A stretch of DNA of 64,000 nt from a virus: positions 48,819-112,818 of IMG/VR virus record IMGVR_UViG_3300048999_000056; one strand, 5' to 3'. Below the pieces are notes generated by a model that did not search any database, was not told where the DNA came from, and saw only the letters and a program-made list of their open reading frames with translations. The stretch's first letter is position 1; each line of letters opens with the position of its first letter. Shown here piece by piece: positions 1 to 9,715 of this stretch. The translations under genes were made by a program, and so were the position numbers.

Positions 1-792
1 CTGTCGTCACTGCCGCAGGTATTCGACCTCGATACGGCGATTGGCGTGCAGCTCGATCAGGTCGGCTTGTGGATTGGCCGTGACCGCACCATTGAGACGC
101 CGATCAGCGGTGTTTACTTTTCGTGGGATACGCCTGGACTTGGCTGGGAGCAAGGCACGTGGCAGGGCACCTTCGATCCGAGCGAGGGTCTGACGGTGCT
201 GGACGATGAAACCTATCGGCAGTTGCTTTACGCGAAGATCGGTTCCAACAACTGGGACAGCTCGCCGCAGAGTATTGTTGATATTCTGTCAACGCTGCTT
301 GAGGGTCAAGGCGCCGTTGCGATAACCGTCACCGACAACAACGATATGACGATATCGGTCAACGTAAGCGGTGCGATCAACAGCGTTGTGTTTCGCTCGT
401 TGATCCTAAACGGTGAGGTTCCGATCAAGCCTGCGGGCGTCGGTATCACCTACAACCTGCCAGCGCCCGGCGCGACAGTCTCCTATCCCGGCACGGCCTT
501 CATTGGCGGCTCTGGCGGACTTGTTGCCAACGCTACGGTGCAGCGGCCCGGAACGCAGTTTGCGTCGGCCAATGTAGTCGTGAGCGGTGTTGTTGTTGCC
601 CGCGCTACCATTCGAGATACGCAGGCGCGCGCAACATTTTCCGGTGTCGGCAACGTCGTGGTGGCGCCGACTGCCAGATTGCAGGCGCGGACAACGCTTG
701 CCGGTGCCGGCGGACTGCTCGGCGTGGCGACCCTGCGAGCGCGAGCGCAAGTCACAATTCAAGGGGCTGGTGGGCGGACATTCAACGTATAA
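1..792 (+). CDS. Tail protein, DUF2612 family (5' partial)
   Basis: The frame is open from base 1, so the start lies left of the window; about 263 residues remain. The stretch LDQVGLWIGR, then GVYFSWDT and a GLGWEQGTW segment, is the pattern I know from DUF2612 phage tail proteins, which sit in baseplate/tail clusters; their exact role is unknown. The last ~100 residues become a run of short Ala/Gly/Val units (GxG followed by strands rich in V, A and T) like those in the proteins at 4879-9225 and 11982-12437. That suggests an appended surface-exposed beta region. The next gene is a fibre, consistent with a tail-tip location. Confidence 0.8.
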   Translation: MSSLPQVFDLDTAIGVQLDQVGLWIGRDRTIETPISGVYFSWDTPGLGWEQGTWQGTFDPSEGLTVLDDETYRQLLYAKIGSNNWDSSPQSIVDILSTLLEGQGAVAITVTDNNDMTISVNVSGAINSVVFRSLILNGEVPIKPAGVGITYNLPAPGATVSYPGTAFIGGSGGLVANATVQRPGTQFASANVVVSGVVVARATIRDTQARATFSGVGNVVVAPTARLQARTTLAGAGGLLGVATLRARAQVTIQGAGGRTFNV

Positions 793-810
793 CTGCGGAC
801 GTATGATCTT

Positions 811-1998
811 ATGGCACAGAACGACTTTCTTCTCTGGGCAACTGGCGCGAACGCCAACGTCTTATCGCAGGCGGAGTATGCCGGCCTTGGCAATCGGTCG
901 TCAGGCGTCGTCGCTGGTGTAGCGTCCGGCAAGCTCTACAATAAACAAAACCGTCAGGCGTCGATAATCTCGTCGATGATCGCGCAGTTCATCAGCGATC
1001 GGCTCAACGCCGACGTGATAGATGACGGCACCATCGCGACGATCGAAGCCAACTTTACCGCTGCCGTCCGCAGCGTCTTCAGCATTCCGAACACAGGCGT
1101 TGTGCCGGGCACCTACGGTCCGACCATGACACTGTCAGTGCAGGCAGACGGTCGGATCACGGCATTGTCGAGCACGGGATTGACATCTTCGGGCGTGCCG
1201 CCCGGAACCTACGTCGGCACGACGATAACGGTTGCGGCGGACGGCCGCATAACGGCGATCTCTGGCGTGCCGTACGGTCAGATCGGTGGCGACAACAACT
1301 GGCAAGGTGGCAACACCTTTAATCATCTGGACAACGGTGGCAACGGCGGTCAATTCCGAGCTGTGCAGGGTTCCTACGGTTCGATGTGGCGTAACGATGG
1401 TAGCTCGACGTATCTGCTATCGACCGCTGCCGGGCAGCAGACCGGCATATGGAGTGCCTACCGTCCGTTCTACTGGAATATGGCGACAGGCGCCGTCACG
1501 ATCGACGGAACTGCGTCAGGTGTCAACTTCGGTGGCGCGATAAGCACTGGCCAGGGGATCACGGCTGGATCAGGGAACATCACAGCCAATTCGGGGCGCC
1601 TACGCGCCGGCTTGGGTGCGTTCGGGTCCGGTGATGCCTTTGCTGGCGTCATTCTCTCGGACGTGTTTCTCGGCGGCAATCTGGGCAACGATGATTGGTC
1701 CTACATGCGGCTGCCGAGCGGCTACATCATCCAGACTTATCGCGGCGCGACTACCAACGGTGGCGAGTTCATCACGTTCCCGGTGGCGTTCCCCAATGCC
1801 TGCCTGCAAGTGTTGGTGCATGAGGGAAATCCGCAAGGATGGATTCCGCCGGCAATTTCCTTCGTCAGCCCAACGATCTTCGGCACGCAGCAGTTGAGCG
1901 CAAATGCCTTTGCTCTCTACTGCGTGCGATACAACTCGAATGCTACTTGGTTCCTTGCTGGTGGCATAGCATTTCGGTACATCGCCATCGGCTACTAA
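811..1998 (+). CDS. Tail fibre protein with gp53-like C-terminal domain
   Basis: 395 residues. The N-terminus MAQNDFLLWATGANANV is typical of phage fibres that attach to the tail. Two copies of a GTYxxTxTLxVxADGRIT unit (residues ~95-150) follow, then a Gly/Asn-rich shaft. The last ~90 residues (LPSGYIIQTYRG ... FPVAFPNACLQVLV ... GGIAFRYIAIGY) match the gp53-like C-terminal receptor-binding fold. It probably contacts the host surface at the start of infection. The ribosome binding site before ATG 811 is weak. It is followed after 11 bases by a small gene with a very strong site. Confidence 0.87.
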   Translation: MAQNDFLLWATGANANVLSQAEYAGLGNRSSGVVAGVASGKLYNKQNRQASIISSMIAQFISDRLNADVIDDGTIATIEANFTAAVRSVFSIPNTGVVPGTYGPTMTLSVQADGRITALSSTGLTSSGVPPGTYVGTTITVAADGRITAISGVPYGQIGGDNNWQGGNTFNHLDNGGNGGQFRAVQGSYGSMWRNDGSSTYLLSTAAGQQTGIWSAYRPFYWNMATGAVTIDGTASGVNFGGAISTGQGITAGSGNITANSGRLRAGLGAFGSGDAFAGVILSDVFLGGNLGNDDWSYMRLPSGYIIQTYRGATTNGGEFITFPVAFPNACLQVLVHEGNPQGWIPPAISFVSPTIFGTQQLSANAFALYCVRYNSNATWFLAGGIAFRYIAIGY

Positions 1999-2009
1999 GG
2001 AGGGAGAAC

Positions 2010-2234
2010 ATGCCGCAATATGCCTACTTCGATCATACTCAACCAGAGCCGCAGCATGTGCTCGGCTGGTATGACACGGATATCGTTGACTACAAGGACA
2101 AGCTGCCGAAGCCCGATGATCTGTTGGAGTTGAACGCCAACCAATGGGCAAGGCGATTGATCGGGCACTGGGCCGTCAAAGGTGGCGGTTTGATCCCTTA
2201 CGATCCGCGTCCAGCGCCAGGAGTCGGCGGATGA
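2010..2234 (+). CDS. Small protein downstream of tail fibre, unknown
   Basis: 74 residues. Start chosen at ATG 2010, directly after a perfect AAGGAGGGAG site. The protein is acidic and polar (PQYAYFDHTQPEPQHVLGWYDTD), with no signal or membrane segment. Small proteins in this position are often fibre assembly or fibre-cap factors, but I do not recognise the family. Its stop overlaps the next start as ATGA, so the two are translationally coupled. Confidence 0.75.
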   Translation: MPQYAYFDHTQPEPQHVLGWYDTDIVDYKDKLPKPDDLLELNANQWARRLIGHWAVKGGGLIPYDPRPAPGVGG

Positions 2235-2728
2235 AGCCAATCCTCCTCTCATTATTGTTGCTGACTGCATGCGCCAGTCAGCAGCACGTAGCTCCGCCAC
2301 TGCCTGCGCCTGCGCCTGTTGCAGACGGCGCAACGACGGTGCCGCCGCCTGATGTCACGGCGACAACGGTCAAGGATGTTTCCGGTCCAACCGTCGTCAT
2401 CATGCCGTCGCATACGTTGATCTTGTATCTCTCCGAGGATGCATACAATGGTGACGTGCAGGTCCAGGTGACGATCGGCGGGGCGAACGTGTTTGCCAAG
2501 CCGGTGAACGTGACGGCGAAGCACGCGCTCAACCAGCGCCAAGTCTTCACGATCCTCGGTGCATGGCCGAACAAGCCCCAGGTGACGGTTACATTCAGCA
2601 ATGATGCCTACGGCGGCAGCGCGTCGAAGGACCGCAACCTCTACGTGGTGGGCTCGATCTACGACAACGTCACGTCCAAGGTTTCGCGCACGCTATGCTG
2701 CAATGGTAGCTGGACATTCACGCCATGA
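2231..2728 (+). CDS. Predicted lipoprotein in the tail module
   Basis: 165 residues starting at the ATGA overlap with the previous gene. MKPILLSLLLLTACAS is a type II signal peptide with lipobox LTAC, so the mature protein should be lipid-anchored at Cys14. A Pro/Ala-rich linker follows (residues ~20-45), then a beta-rich domain (VQVTIGGANVFAKPVNVT ... VTVTFSNDAYGG) that resembles a small carbohydrate-binding-like sandwich. Two adjacent Cys lie near the C-terminus (TLCCNG). Role unknown. Superinfection exclusion or surface binding would fit a phage lipoprotein, but this is inference. Confidence 0.75.
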   Translation: MKPILLSLLLLTACASQQHVAPPLPAPAPVADGATTVPPPDVTATTVKDVSGPTVVIMPSHTLILYLSEDAYNGDVQVQVTIGGANVFAKPVNVTAKHALNQRQVFTILGAWPNKPQVTVTFSNDAYGGSASKDRNLYVVGSIYDNVTSKVSRTLCCNGSWTFTP

Positions 2729-2916
2729 CAGACACGATAATTGAAGATGTCGGCGGTGTTGCACAGGCTATGAAGTCCATGCATATCGCCGATGCCGAAG
2801 CGCTTACAGGCGAGTGGCTGGACCGACTGGCAGCGCAATACCGGCTCGACCGTGGGCATCTGGAAAGCGATTACAGCCTACGCAACCGACTGGTCAACCG
2901 TATTCGAGGCGCGTGA
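2725..2916 (+). CDS. Small helical protein, unknown
   Basis: 63 residues, starting at an ATGA overlap with the lipoprotein gene and ending TGATG into the next. It is charged and helical (TGEWLDRLAAQYRLDRGHLE ... LRNRLVNRIRGA). I do not recognise the family. Coupled translation on both sides supports a real gene in the tail-fibre operon. Confidence 0.7.
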   Translation: MTDTIIEDVGGVAQAMKSMHIADAEALTGEWLDRLAAQYRLDRGHLESDYSLRNRLVNRIRGA

Positions 2917-3335
2917 TGCCGATCGAACTGAAATGGCCGGAAAAGCAGACGCTCGACGCGCTTGACTATGCCTGCGACATGACGGGTGATCTGGTATCGG
3001 GTGAGACGATTACTGACATTGCCGTATCCGTCAAACCTTCCGGCACGGATGAACTCAACGTGCAGAGCGTGGCGCTGCAGGGCAATGTGATCGTGGTCTG
3101 GTTGACGGGCGGCGTCGGCGGACGCGGCTACCTCGTCCGTATTGATGTCACGACCTCGGCAGAACGGGTATTCGACGTGCTGGCGGTCCTGCCCATGAGC
3201 CGTATCCTGATGCCCTTCCCGGTGCCCGAGCCGACTTCCCAGGATTTCTCGGAACCTATCACCTACCACGAGCCCGTAGCCGTCCAGGCGGCTGCCACAA
3301 TCGCCGGGCAGGCACGTCTGGCGTCGGCCCTATGA
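2916..3335 (+). CDS. Phage fibre-tail adaptor-like protein
   Basis: 139 residues. Start placed at ATG 2916 (TGATG with the previous stop). The segment ETITDIAVSVKPSGTDELNV followed by VIVVWLTGGVGGRGYLVRID is the pattern of the family annotated as phage fibre-tail adaptor proteins: an immunoglobulin-like sandwich in which time-of-binding and valence are set by the fibre it carries. The C-terminal ~35 residues (TYHEPVAVQAAATIAGQ) are Ala-rich and probably contact a partner. The gene ends with ATGA into the glycosyltransferase gene. Confidence 0.65.
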   Translation: MPIELKWPEKQTLDALDYACDMTGDLVSGETITDIAVSVKPSGTDELNVQSVALQGNVIVVWLTGGVGGRGYLVRIDVTTSAERVFDVLAVLPMSRILMPFPVPEPTSQDFSEPITYHEPVAVQAAATIAGQARLASAL

Positions 3336-4483
3336 GCGAGAAACCATGGGCGATCATCTGCCGGTTTGGCGGCGTCGGCGACAACCTGATTGTATCCTCC
3401 GTGCTGCCGCTGCTGGCGCGGAAATACAATGTCGAAGTTATCGCGCAGGCGCCGTTTCACGTCGTCTTCGAGAACAACCCGCACGTGGCGCGGTTGACAG
3501 TGCGCCAGCGCTCCGACCTGCCGAGCGATGCCATGCCCTGGCAACGCTGGTTTGACGACAGAGCGATCGGCGCCGACATGCTGGTCAACCTCTCGCATTC
3601 CTGCGAGTCCATGCTGTGCCTGTTTGAAAGCCAGACGCAGTATCGTTGGCCGGATGCATGGCGACGCCAGCACTGCGGGCGCAACTACTTGGAGCACACG
3701 CACGACATCGTCGGCGTGCCGCACGAGTTCGATCCGCGCTTCTATCCGACACGCGAAGAATGGCAACGTGCGGAGGAGGTTCGCCGGACAGTCGGCGGAC
3801 GCTATGTTGCGTGGTGCCTGTCCGGCACGCGCTACGACAAAATCTTCCCGTCAGCCCCGATCGCGATAGCGCGCATTATCAACGAACTGCAAATGCCTGT
3901 CGTGATGCTGGGTGCTCCTGGCAAGGATTCCGATCTCGGCAAGAGCATTCAGGAGCACGTCAAGAAGCACAACGGCACCGATCGCGGGCTGCATCTTGCG
4001 GTGTCTGCCGACGCGACGAAGACGGCGCCCGAGCTGCGCGATGCCTTGGGCCTGCGCGAGAACGTCGAGGCTTGGCCGATCAGGCGCGTGCTGACACAGA
4101 CCATGCTGGCTGATCTGGTGATATCGCCTGATACCGGTCCGGCGTGGGCAGTGGCCATGTCAGCAATGCCGAAGATCATACTGTTGAGCCACGCCTCGCC
4201 GGAGAACATCACGAAGCACTGGCGCAACACGGTGACGCTGCATGCTGATCAGCAGCGTGTGTCGTGCTGGCCGTGCCACAAGTTGCACGAAGGACCGCAC
4301 ACGTGCCGGCCGAACGCCGACAACAACGGCGCCTCGTGCATCAGTGACATCAGCGTGGAGACGATCGTGTCAACCGCTGATGCGTTGTTAACCCAAGAAA
4401 GGAAACCCGACCAATGGCAGGTATCTCAGCTTATCACGAAAAGCAGCTGCTGGACTTCGGACTGGGTGGTGCAGGCGCCGTAA
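3332..4483 (+). CDS. Glycosyltransferase family 9 (heptosyltransferase-like)
   Basis: 383 residues, start at an ATGA overlap. The N-terminal CRFGGVGDNLIVSSVLPLLA is the GT9 signature (GxxGDxxxxxPxL), and the C-terminal half has the nucleotide-sugar site (LADLVISPDTGPAWAVAMS). Cellular GT9 enzymes add heptose to lipopolysaccharide core. A phage copy among fibre genes could glycosylate a virion protein or alter the host surface; the substrate cannot be read from sequence. The 3' end overlaps the next gene by 70 bases, unusually long for this region, so the last ~23 residues may not be conserved. Confidence 0.82.
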   Translation: MSEKPWAIICRFGGVGDNLIVSSVLPLLARKYNVEVIAQAPFHVVFENNPHVARLTVRQRSDLPSDAMPWQRWFDDRAIGADMLVNLSHSCESMLCLFESQTQYRWPDAWRRQHCGRNYLEHTHDIVGVPHEFDPRFYPTREEWQRAEEVRRTVGGRYVAWCLSGTRYDKIFPSAPIAIARIINELQMPVVMLGAPGKDSDLGKSIQEHVKKHNGTDRGLHLAVSADATKTAPELRDALGLRENVEAWPIRRVLTQTMLADLVISPDTGPAWAVAMSAMPKIILLSHASPENITKHWRNTVTLHADQQRVSCWPCHKLHEGPHTCRPNADNNGASCISDISVETIVSTADALLTQERKPDQWQVSQLITKSSCWTSDWVVQAP

Positions 4484-4818
4484 GCCAGCCCGCATCAGGC
4501 TCGCACGGTGTCGGACTGTCGCTTGGTGCGCCGACCTCGATTTCTGCATCCGAGATCGCAACCGGTTCCGGTTGGACACGTCAGCCGATCGGCTTCGCGG
4601 CGGCGGCGTCACCGGCCGGTTCGGCGTCGAACAACACCGCAGCGACATTCGGACCAGGGCTGACCGGTGCGACGTTCTCCGGTCTGCAAATCTTCGATGA
4701 TACGCGGTCCGGCACCGGCAACATGCTCTGGTATGGCAACCTCGCCACGCCGCGCACGCTGGGCGTCGGCGACAGCTTGGTGATCGCAACCGGTGCGTTG
4801 ACTATTACCCTCGCCTGA
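4414..4818 (+). CDS. Phage tail fibre / decoration-like protein
   Basis: 134 residues, start at ATG 4414 after an AAAGGAAA site, inside the end of the glycosyltransferase gene. MAGISAYHEKQLLDFGLGG, then GSGWTRQPIGFAAAASPAGS and FSGLQIFDDTRSGTGNMLWY, is the layout of the small single-domain proteins annotated as phage tail fibre or tail-associated proteins (N-terminal helix, then beta sandwich ending LVIATGALTITLA). Probably structural. Family assignment is from memory of the pattern. Confidence 0.7.
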   Translation: MAGISAYHEKQLLDFGLGGAGAVSQPASGSHGVGLSLGAPTSISASEIATGSGWTRQPIGFAAAASPAGSASNNTAATFGPGLTGATFSGLQIFDDTRSGTGNMLWYGNLATPRTLGVGDSLVIATGALTITLA

Positions 4819-4878
4819 TCTGTCGGGTGCAGTCCAACGGTCTGCACCCCACGGACTTCCTAAAGAGCGGCTTCGACA

Positions 4879-7800
4879 ATGGCGTGGTCCTTCGTCGGTG
4901 CCGGCGCTTTAGCGTCCGTCACCACCACAGCGATATCGGTAGCAGAGCCCGCTGGTGTACAAGCCGGCGATCTTCTTGTTGCGCTCATATCGCATCGTGC
5001 CGCGTCGGGTGCCGCTTCGGTGGTGCTGCCGACTGGTTGGACTCTCGTTACTGAGCAGAAGGTCGGCAACACCACCGCCGCCAGCACGTTAGGCATCGGC
5101 AACGGCGTCATGGCCTACCGGGTCGCGACCGGAGCCGGTGGGCCGTGGAGCTTCACGGTTCCGACCGCGAACGTTGCGCTCGGTCGCATTCTTGTCTACC
5201 GCGGTCAGGACAAGCTCGCGTCGCCACTGTGTATGACACGCAGCACGACGACGGCAACCGCCACGACGAGCATCAGCGTTACTGGCCTAACAACGCCGAA
5301 CGCCAACTGTCTGATCATTCACGGTCTATGCGGCGCACAGAATGGCGCGATGTCGGCATTCGACGCCGCGACCGATCCAACGACTGCTAGCGGCACGGGC
5401 GGTCAAACAGGCGCTCCAACTGCCGGGACATGGCTGGAGCGAACCGATGACGCTACCGCGAATGGTTCCGATTGTAGTCTGGCAATTGCAGACGCGGTTC
5501 GGGCCACGTCGGGCGCCACAGGCAATTTCACCGCGACGGCGGCGCTGGGTTGTGGCTACGCCTCGCTCGTCGGCGTGTTCAAACTCGACGTTGCAATCCC
5601 AGCCGGCCAACGGCTGGTCACGCATTACATCATCGGAACGGGAACCGGCAGCTTCACGCCGCCGTCCACCGTCAACGCGATCGTCGAAGTATGGGGCGCG
5701 GGCGCCACTGGAAACACCGCGAGCGGCGTGGGCGGTAACGGTGCTGGTTGGTCACGGGATAGTAGCTACGCGCTAACAGCGGCAACGCCGGTCAACTTTT
5801 CGCTCGGTGCTCCCGGCGCGACCTCTGCGGCGGCCGGTGGCGATACTTGGTGGGCAACATCCGGCACGCTGATAGCGAACGGCGGCGGGTCCGCTACCGC
5901 GCGGATCGGCGACGTGACGTTTGTCGGTGGCGTGGCGAGCACCAACTCTGCCACCGGTAACACCGGGGGCGGTGGCGCAGCCGGTCCGTATGGACCTGGG
6001 CGAGCCTCTGGCAGTGCTGGCAGTGGTGGCGGAACGGGTGGCGGTGGTAACGGCGGCGGCACCGACTCAACAGCTTCCGCAACGGCAGCTGGCACCGCTG
6101 GCGGCAATGGTTTCGCTGGAACGGGCGGCGCTGCTGGCGTTGCAAATGGTAATGGTTCGCCGGGCGGTCCGGGCGCGGGCGGTGGCGGTGGCGGTAACAC
6201 GACAGGTCAAGGCGCTCGCGGTGGTGATGATTGGAGCAACGGCGGCGGCGGTGCGGGTGGCACAGGCAGCCTCGCCAATCATCCTACAACGGCGGTCGGC
6301 GGCACGCCGGGTGCTGGCGGTGCGGCGGCAAATGCGGCACTTGGGCGCGGCGGTTACAGCCTCGTCAAACTCAGCTATGTTGGGACCGACGATGACAGCC
6401 TGACAGTTGTCGGCTCGCTGTCGAACATCGTCTTCGCGCGACCGGGTGCAGCTCATATTGCCGGCACCGGCTCGATATCGGCCAATGCAACAGTCGTCAG
6501 TGGCGGTCCGACTACTTGGCAAGGGACTGCAACATTTGCTGGCGTAGCGTCGGTTAGTGCTGTCACTGCCTACGTCAAACCGCAACAATGGGACATCGGC
6601 AACTACTATCATCCCAACGTCACGCTGTCGGGCACGGGCGGAAACTTTACCGCGCTGCAGACGGGGAGCAGCGGCAACCGTGCATCGGTGGTTGCGACTG
6701 AGTTTTTCAATACCGGCAAATACTACTGGGAACTGCAGATCGATTCCACTGGCGGCGGTCAGTATGTCGGACTGGCGCGTGCAGCGTTCGATCCCAACGG
6801 CTTCGATTCCGCCTTGTATGCGACTGAGGTTACGTGGTGGACCTTTACCGCTGACTCATCCGGTCATATAGTTGCTGCTAACGTCGAGATCAGCGCCGGG
6901 GCACCGTTCTACACGACTGGCGATCGTGTCCAGTTTGCCTGGGATGCTACCAATCATCTGATATGGCTTAGAGTCAACAATGGCTCTTGGGCGAACGGCG
7001 GTGATCCGGCAGCCGGGACCAACGGTTACGATATCTCGTCCGTGACGGGACCTCTCGCTCCGGCGATCTCGCTGGGCGGCACGAATGATCAGATATCAAC
7101 CAAGTTCGATCGTGCCTCGTGGTCCGGCACGGCGCCAGCCGGTTTCGCTCAATTCGACCCTGTCATTCTACAGGGAACTGCAACGCTAGCCGGCACGGGC
7201 TCGCGGACCTTTAACGCCACGCACACACCGGCAGGCACAGCAACAATTGGCGGTGCCGGTTTGCTTAGCGTCTCTGCGCGGATCATTGACCGGATCGACC
7301 CTGTCACGCTGGCAGGTATCGGCTCAATTACTGCAAACGCTACGCATACGCCGGCAGGCACAGCCGTTTTCGCCGGTCTAGGTTCGTTAACTGTTGACGC
7401 AACTGTTGTTCTCGGCACTGTCACGTGGCAGGGCTCGGCAACGTTTGCAGGCGTCGGCACGCTCAGTGTCAATGCGACGCACACGCCAGCCGGACAGGCG
7501 ACGATCAACGGCGCCGGTTCGCTTGCTGTCACTGCGACGCTGATCGATGCTATAGACGCTCTTACGCTGCCAGGTGCCGGCTCTCTCAGCGTCAACGCCA
7601 CGCATACGCCGGCTGCGGCTGCGACGTTTGCCGGTATCGGCTCGGTCACGCTCAATGCGACTTTGACTGCTCCGGTCACGGCGAATATCAACGGCACCGG
7701 ATCGGTCACTGCCAATGCTACGCACACGCCGGCTGCGACGGCATCGCTCAACGGTGTCGGATCGATAGCAGCAACCGCGACGGTCATCGCTCGTGCCTCA

Positions 7801-9225
7801 ACAACCTTGGCCGGAACAGGCGGGATATCGGCGACGGCGACGGCGATAGAGCAAGCCTCGTCAACGATCGGCGGCACAGGCACCGTCACGATCTTCGTCG
7901 TCGAAGGCGAGCTAGGTATGGCGTCGCTCGCGGGTGTCGGCTCGCTTACGATAGACGCCACGCACACCCCGATCGGCACGGCGACCTTCAACGGCATAGG
8001 CACGCTGGCGACGGCTTCCGCGGTGCTGGCAGGCGGTTCGGCGATGCTGGGCGGCATCGGTGCGGTTTCGGTCGCGGGGGCTGCCCAGGCCGCTGCCAGC
8101 GCTGCCCTGAGTGGCATTGGCACGCTAACCGTCAGCGGCATTTCGGCGTCTCAGGGAACGGCGGCGTTTGGCGGTGCCGGCTCGATCTCGGCGAGCGCCA
8201 CGCATACGCCGGCCGGACAGGCGACGATAGGCGGCACGGGATCGGTGACGCTCAGCGCCCGCGTGGCGGCGATCAGCTCCGCGACGCTGGCCGGTGTTGG
8301 TTCCGTCACAGTCACAGCGACGGCGATCGAGCAGGCTGCCGCGACAATCAACGGCGTAGGCTCGGTTGCGGCTGACGGGCTGATCCGTGGTCGGATCGAC
8401 GCAGCGGCAACGCTAGGCGGCACGGGTGCTGTCACGGCAACCGCGACGATTATCGAGCGCGCTACCTCTGCGATCAGCGGTAGCGGCTTGCTCGCGGTCA
8501 ACGCAACGCATACCGGTCAAGCTGCCGCGGCGATCGGCGGAACGGGTGCCCTGGTAGTCAACGCGGTCCATACGCCGCAAGGCGCTGCGGCACTGCACGG
8601 CATTGGTTCGATTACTGTTGCGGCAACGCATACGCCGAATGGCAGCGCCTCGATCTCAGGCGCCGGTGTGTTGACAGTGAGCGCCAGTCTGCGCCTGCCG
8701 GCGATTGCGTCAATCGGCGGCGTCGCTTCGTTTACAGCGATGGCGGATCATACTGCACAAGGCGCTGCGACGTTCGACGGCATCGGCACTCTGACGGTTG
8801 ACGAAAGTCTCGCGCTGGCGACGGGCGCCGATCTTGCGGGCGCAGGCGATGTCACTGTCGAGGCATCGCTGATCGTTCAAGCTGCCGTCGATCTGGTCGG
8901 AACCGGCGCTCTGTCGGTTGACGGTAGCGTATTCAGTCCTGAGCCGGGCTCGGTCACACTTTCCGGTATCGGGTCTGTCACGATCAACACGCGGCTTGTT
9001 GCGGCGATACACGCGACGATCGGCGGTCAAGGCATCCTGGCTGCCGACGCGGTTGTTGTGACGAGTATCCTGCCGCCGCCGGAGCGGGAAATCCACGTTG
9101 TCGGGCAGTCTCGTGTCGTGACAGACAGCCGCGATCGATCGCTTACGGTTGCGCCTAGTCAACGTGCTGCGTCGGGCGAATACAGCCGACTGATCTCCGA
9201 TCGGCGCGGCGGAAGGAGGATATGA
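4879..9225 (+). CDS. Giant tail adhesin: Gly-rich, SPRY-like and ~30 repeat units
   Basis: 1448 residues. N-terminal beta domain (MAWSFVGAGALASVTTTAIS, residues 1-240) of the kind seen in phage tail proteins; a glycine-rich module (~245-498) starting with IIGTGTGSFTPPSTVNAIVE; a B30.2/SPRY-like domain (~571-754; YYWELQIDSTGGGQYVGLA, GDRVQFAWDATNHLIWLRV); then from ~760 to ~1395 about 30 units of ~20 residues following ATHTPxGxAxxxGxGSLxVx. These are probably successive beta layers of a long fibre exposed at the virion surface for host binding. The stop overlaps the RBS region of the endolysin gene. The repeats make this gene a hot spot for recombination. Confidence 0.85.
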   Translation: MAWSFVGAGALASVTTTAISVAEPAGVQAGDLLVALISHRAASGAASVVLPTGWTLVTEQKVGNTTAASTLGIGNGVMAYRVATGAGGPWSFTVPTANVALGRILVYRGQDKLASPLCMTRSTTTATATTSISVTGLTTPNANCLIIHGLCGAQNGAMSAFDAATDPTTASGTGGQTGAPTAGTWLERTDDATANGSDCSLAIADAVRATSGATGNFTATAALGCGYASLVGVFKLDVAIPAGQRLVTHYIIGTGTGSFTPPSTVNAIVEVWGAGATGNTASGVGGNGAGWSRDSSYALTAATPVNFSLGAPGATSAAAGGDTWWATSGTLIANGGGSATARIGDVTFVGGVASTNSATGNTGGGGAAGPYGPGRASGSAGSGGGTGGGGNGGGTDSTASATAAGTAGGNGFAGTGGAAGVANGNGSPGGPGAGGGGGGNTTGQGARGGDDWSNGGGGAGGTGSLANHPTTAVGGTPGAGGAAANAALGRGGYSLVKLSYVGTDDDSLTVVGSLSNIVFARPGAAHIAGTGSISANATVVSGGPTTWQGTATFAGVASVSAVTAYVKPQQWDIGNYYHPNVTLSGTGGNFTALQTGSSGNRASVVATEFFNTGKYYWELQIDSTGGGQYVGLARAAFDPNGFDSALYATEVTWWTFTADSSGHIVAANVEISAGAPFYTTGDRVQFAWDATNHLIWLRVNNGSWANGGDPAAGTNGYDISSVTGPLAPAISLGGTNDQISTKFDRASWSGTAPAGFAQFDPVILQGTATLAGTGSRTFNATHTPAGTATIGGAGLLSVSARIIDRIDPVTLAGIGSITANATHTPAGTAVFAGLGSLTVDATVVLGTVTWQGSATFAGVGTLSVNATHTPAGQATINGAGSLAVTATLIDAIDALTLPGAGSLSVNATHTPAAAATFAGIGSVTLNATLTAPVTANINGTGSVTANATHTPAATASLNGVGSIAATATVIARASTTLAGTGGISATATAIEQASSTIGGTGTVTIFVVEGELGMASLAGVGSLTIDATHTPIGTATFNGIGTLATASAVLAGGSAMLGGIGAVSVAGAAQAAASAALSGIGTLTVSGISASQGTAAFGGAGSISASATHTPAGQATIGGTGSVTLSARVAAISSATLAGVGSVTVTATAIEQAAATINGVGSVAADGLIRGRIDAAATLGGTGAVTATATIIERATSAISGSGLLAVNATHTGQAAAAIGGTGALVVNAVHTPQGAAALHGIGSITVAATHTPNGSASISGAGVLTVSASLRLPAIASIGGVASFTAMADHTAQGAATFDGIGTLTVDESLALATGADLAGAGDVTVEASLIVQAAVDLVGTGALSVDGSVFSPEPGSVTLSGIGSVTINTRLVAAIHATIGGQGILAADAVVVTSILPPPEREIHVVGQSRVVTDSRDRSLTVAPSQRAASGEYSRLISDRRGGRRI

Positions 9226-9226
9226 C

Positions 9227-9715
9227 ATGGGCACCTTTTACAGCGACCATATTCAACAGTCCTACTACTATAACTCGCCATCGCGCGTTTACGATCTTGG
9301 CATGCTGGAGCCGGGTACGCGCGCAGCTGTCGAGGCGATCTTGAAAGAAGCGGCGAGCATAGGCCAGCCGCTGCTTGTGTTTGAGACGTATCGTAGTCAA
9401 CAACGTCAGGAATTGCTGTACCAGCAAGGCGCCACGCAGCTGCGCGTTGTCGGTTGTCACCACTTCGGTCTGGCCGCCGATCTCGTGAAGAATGTCGGCA
9501 ATGAGCCGAGCTGGAAAGGCTCGTTTGACTTCCTCGGTCAGCTCGCGCGCAAGCATGGCATGTTGTGGGGCGGTGACTGGGGTCAGCCGAACATGCGGCA
9601 TAGCTTCATCGATGCTGATCATGTGCAGCGTGTCACGCTCGCGGACGAGAACCGCGTATTTGCTGGCGAATTTTTCCCAGGTGTGGACTACAACCCTTAT
9701 GTTGCGGTTGCCTAG
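9227..9715 (+). CDS. M15/VanY-type peptidoglycan peptidase (endolysin)
   Basis: 162 residues, start at ATG 9227 after GGAAGGAGG. The zinc-site pattern of LAS peptidases is present: FETYRSQQRQELLYQQG, then CHHFGLAAD (SxHxxGxAxD-like, giving His and Asp ligands) and RHSFIDADHVQ (final His ligand). This class cleaves peptide cross-links of the cell wall. No signal peptide, so release should depend on the holin-like protein encoded at 10264. Length is normal for single-domain phage endolysins. The 3' end overlaps the antisense HNH gene by four bases. Confidence 0.87.
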   Translation: MGTFYSDHIQQSYYYNSPSRVYDLGMLEPGTRAAVEAILKEAASIGQPLLVFETYRSQQRQELLYQQGATQLRVVGCHHFGLAADLVKNVGNEPSWKGSFDFLGQLARKHGMLWGGDWGQPNMRHSFIDADHVQRVTLADENRVFAGEFFPGVDYNPYVAVA

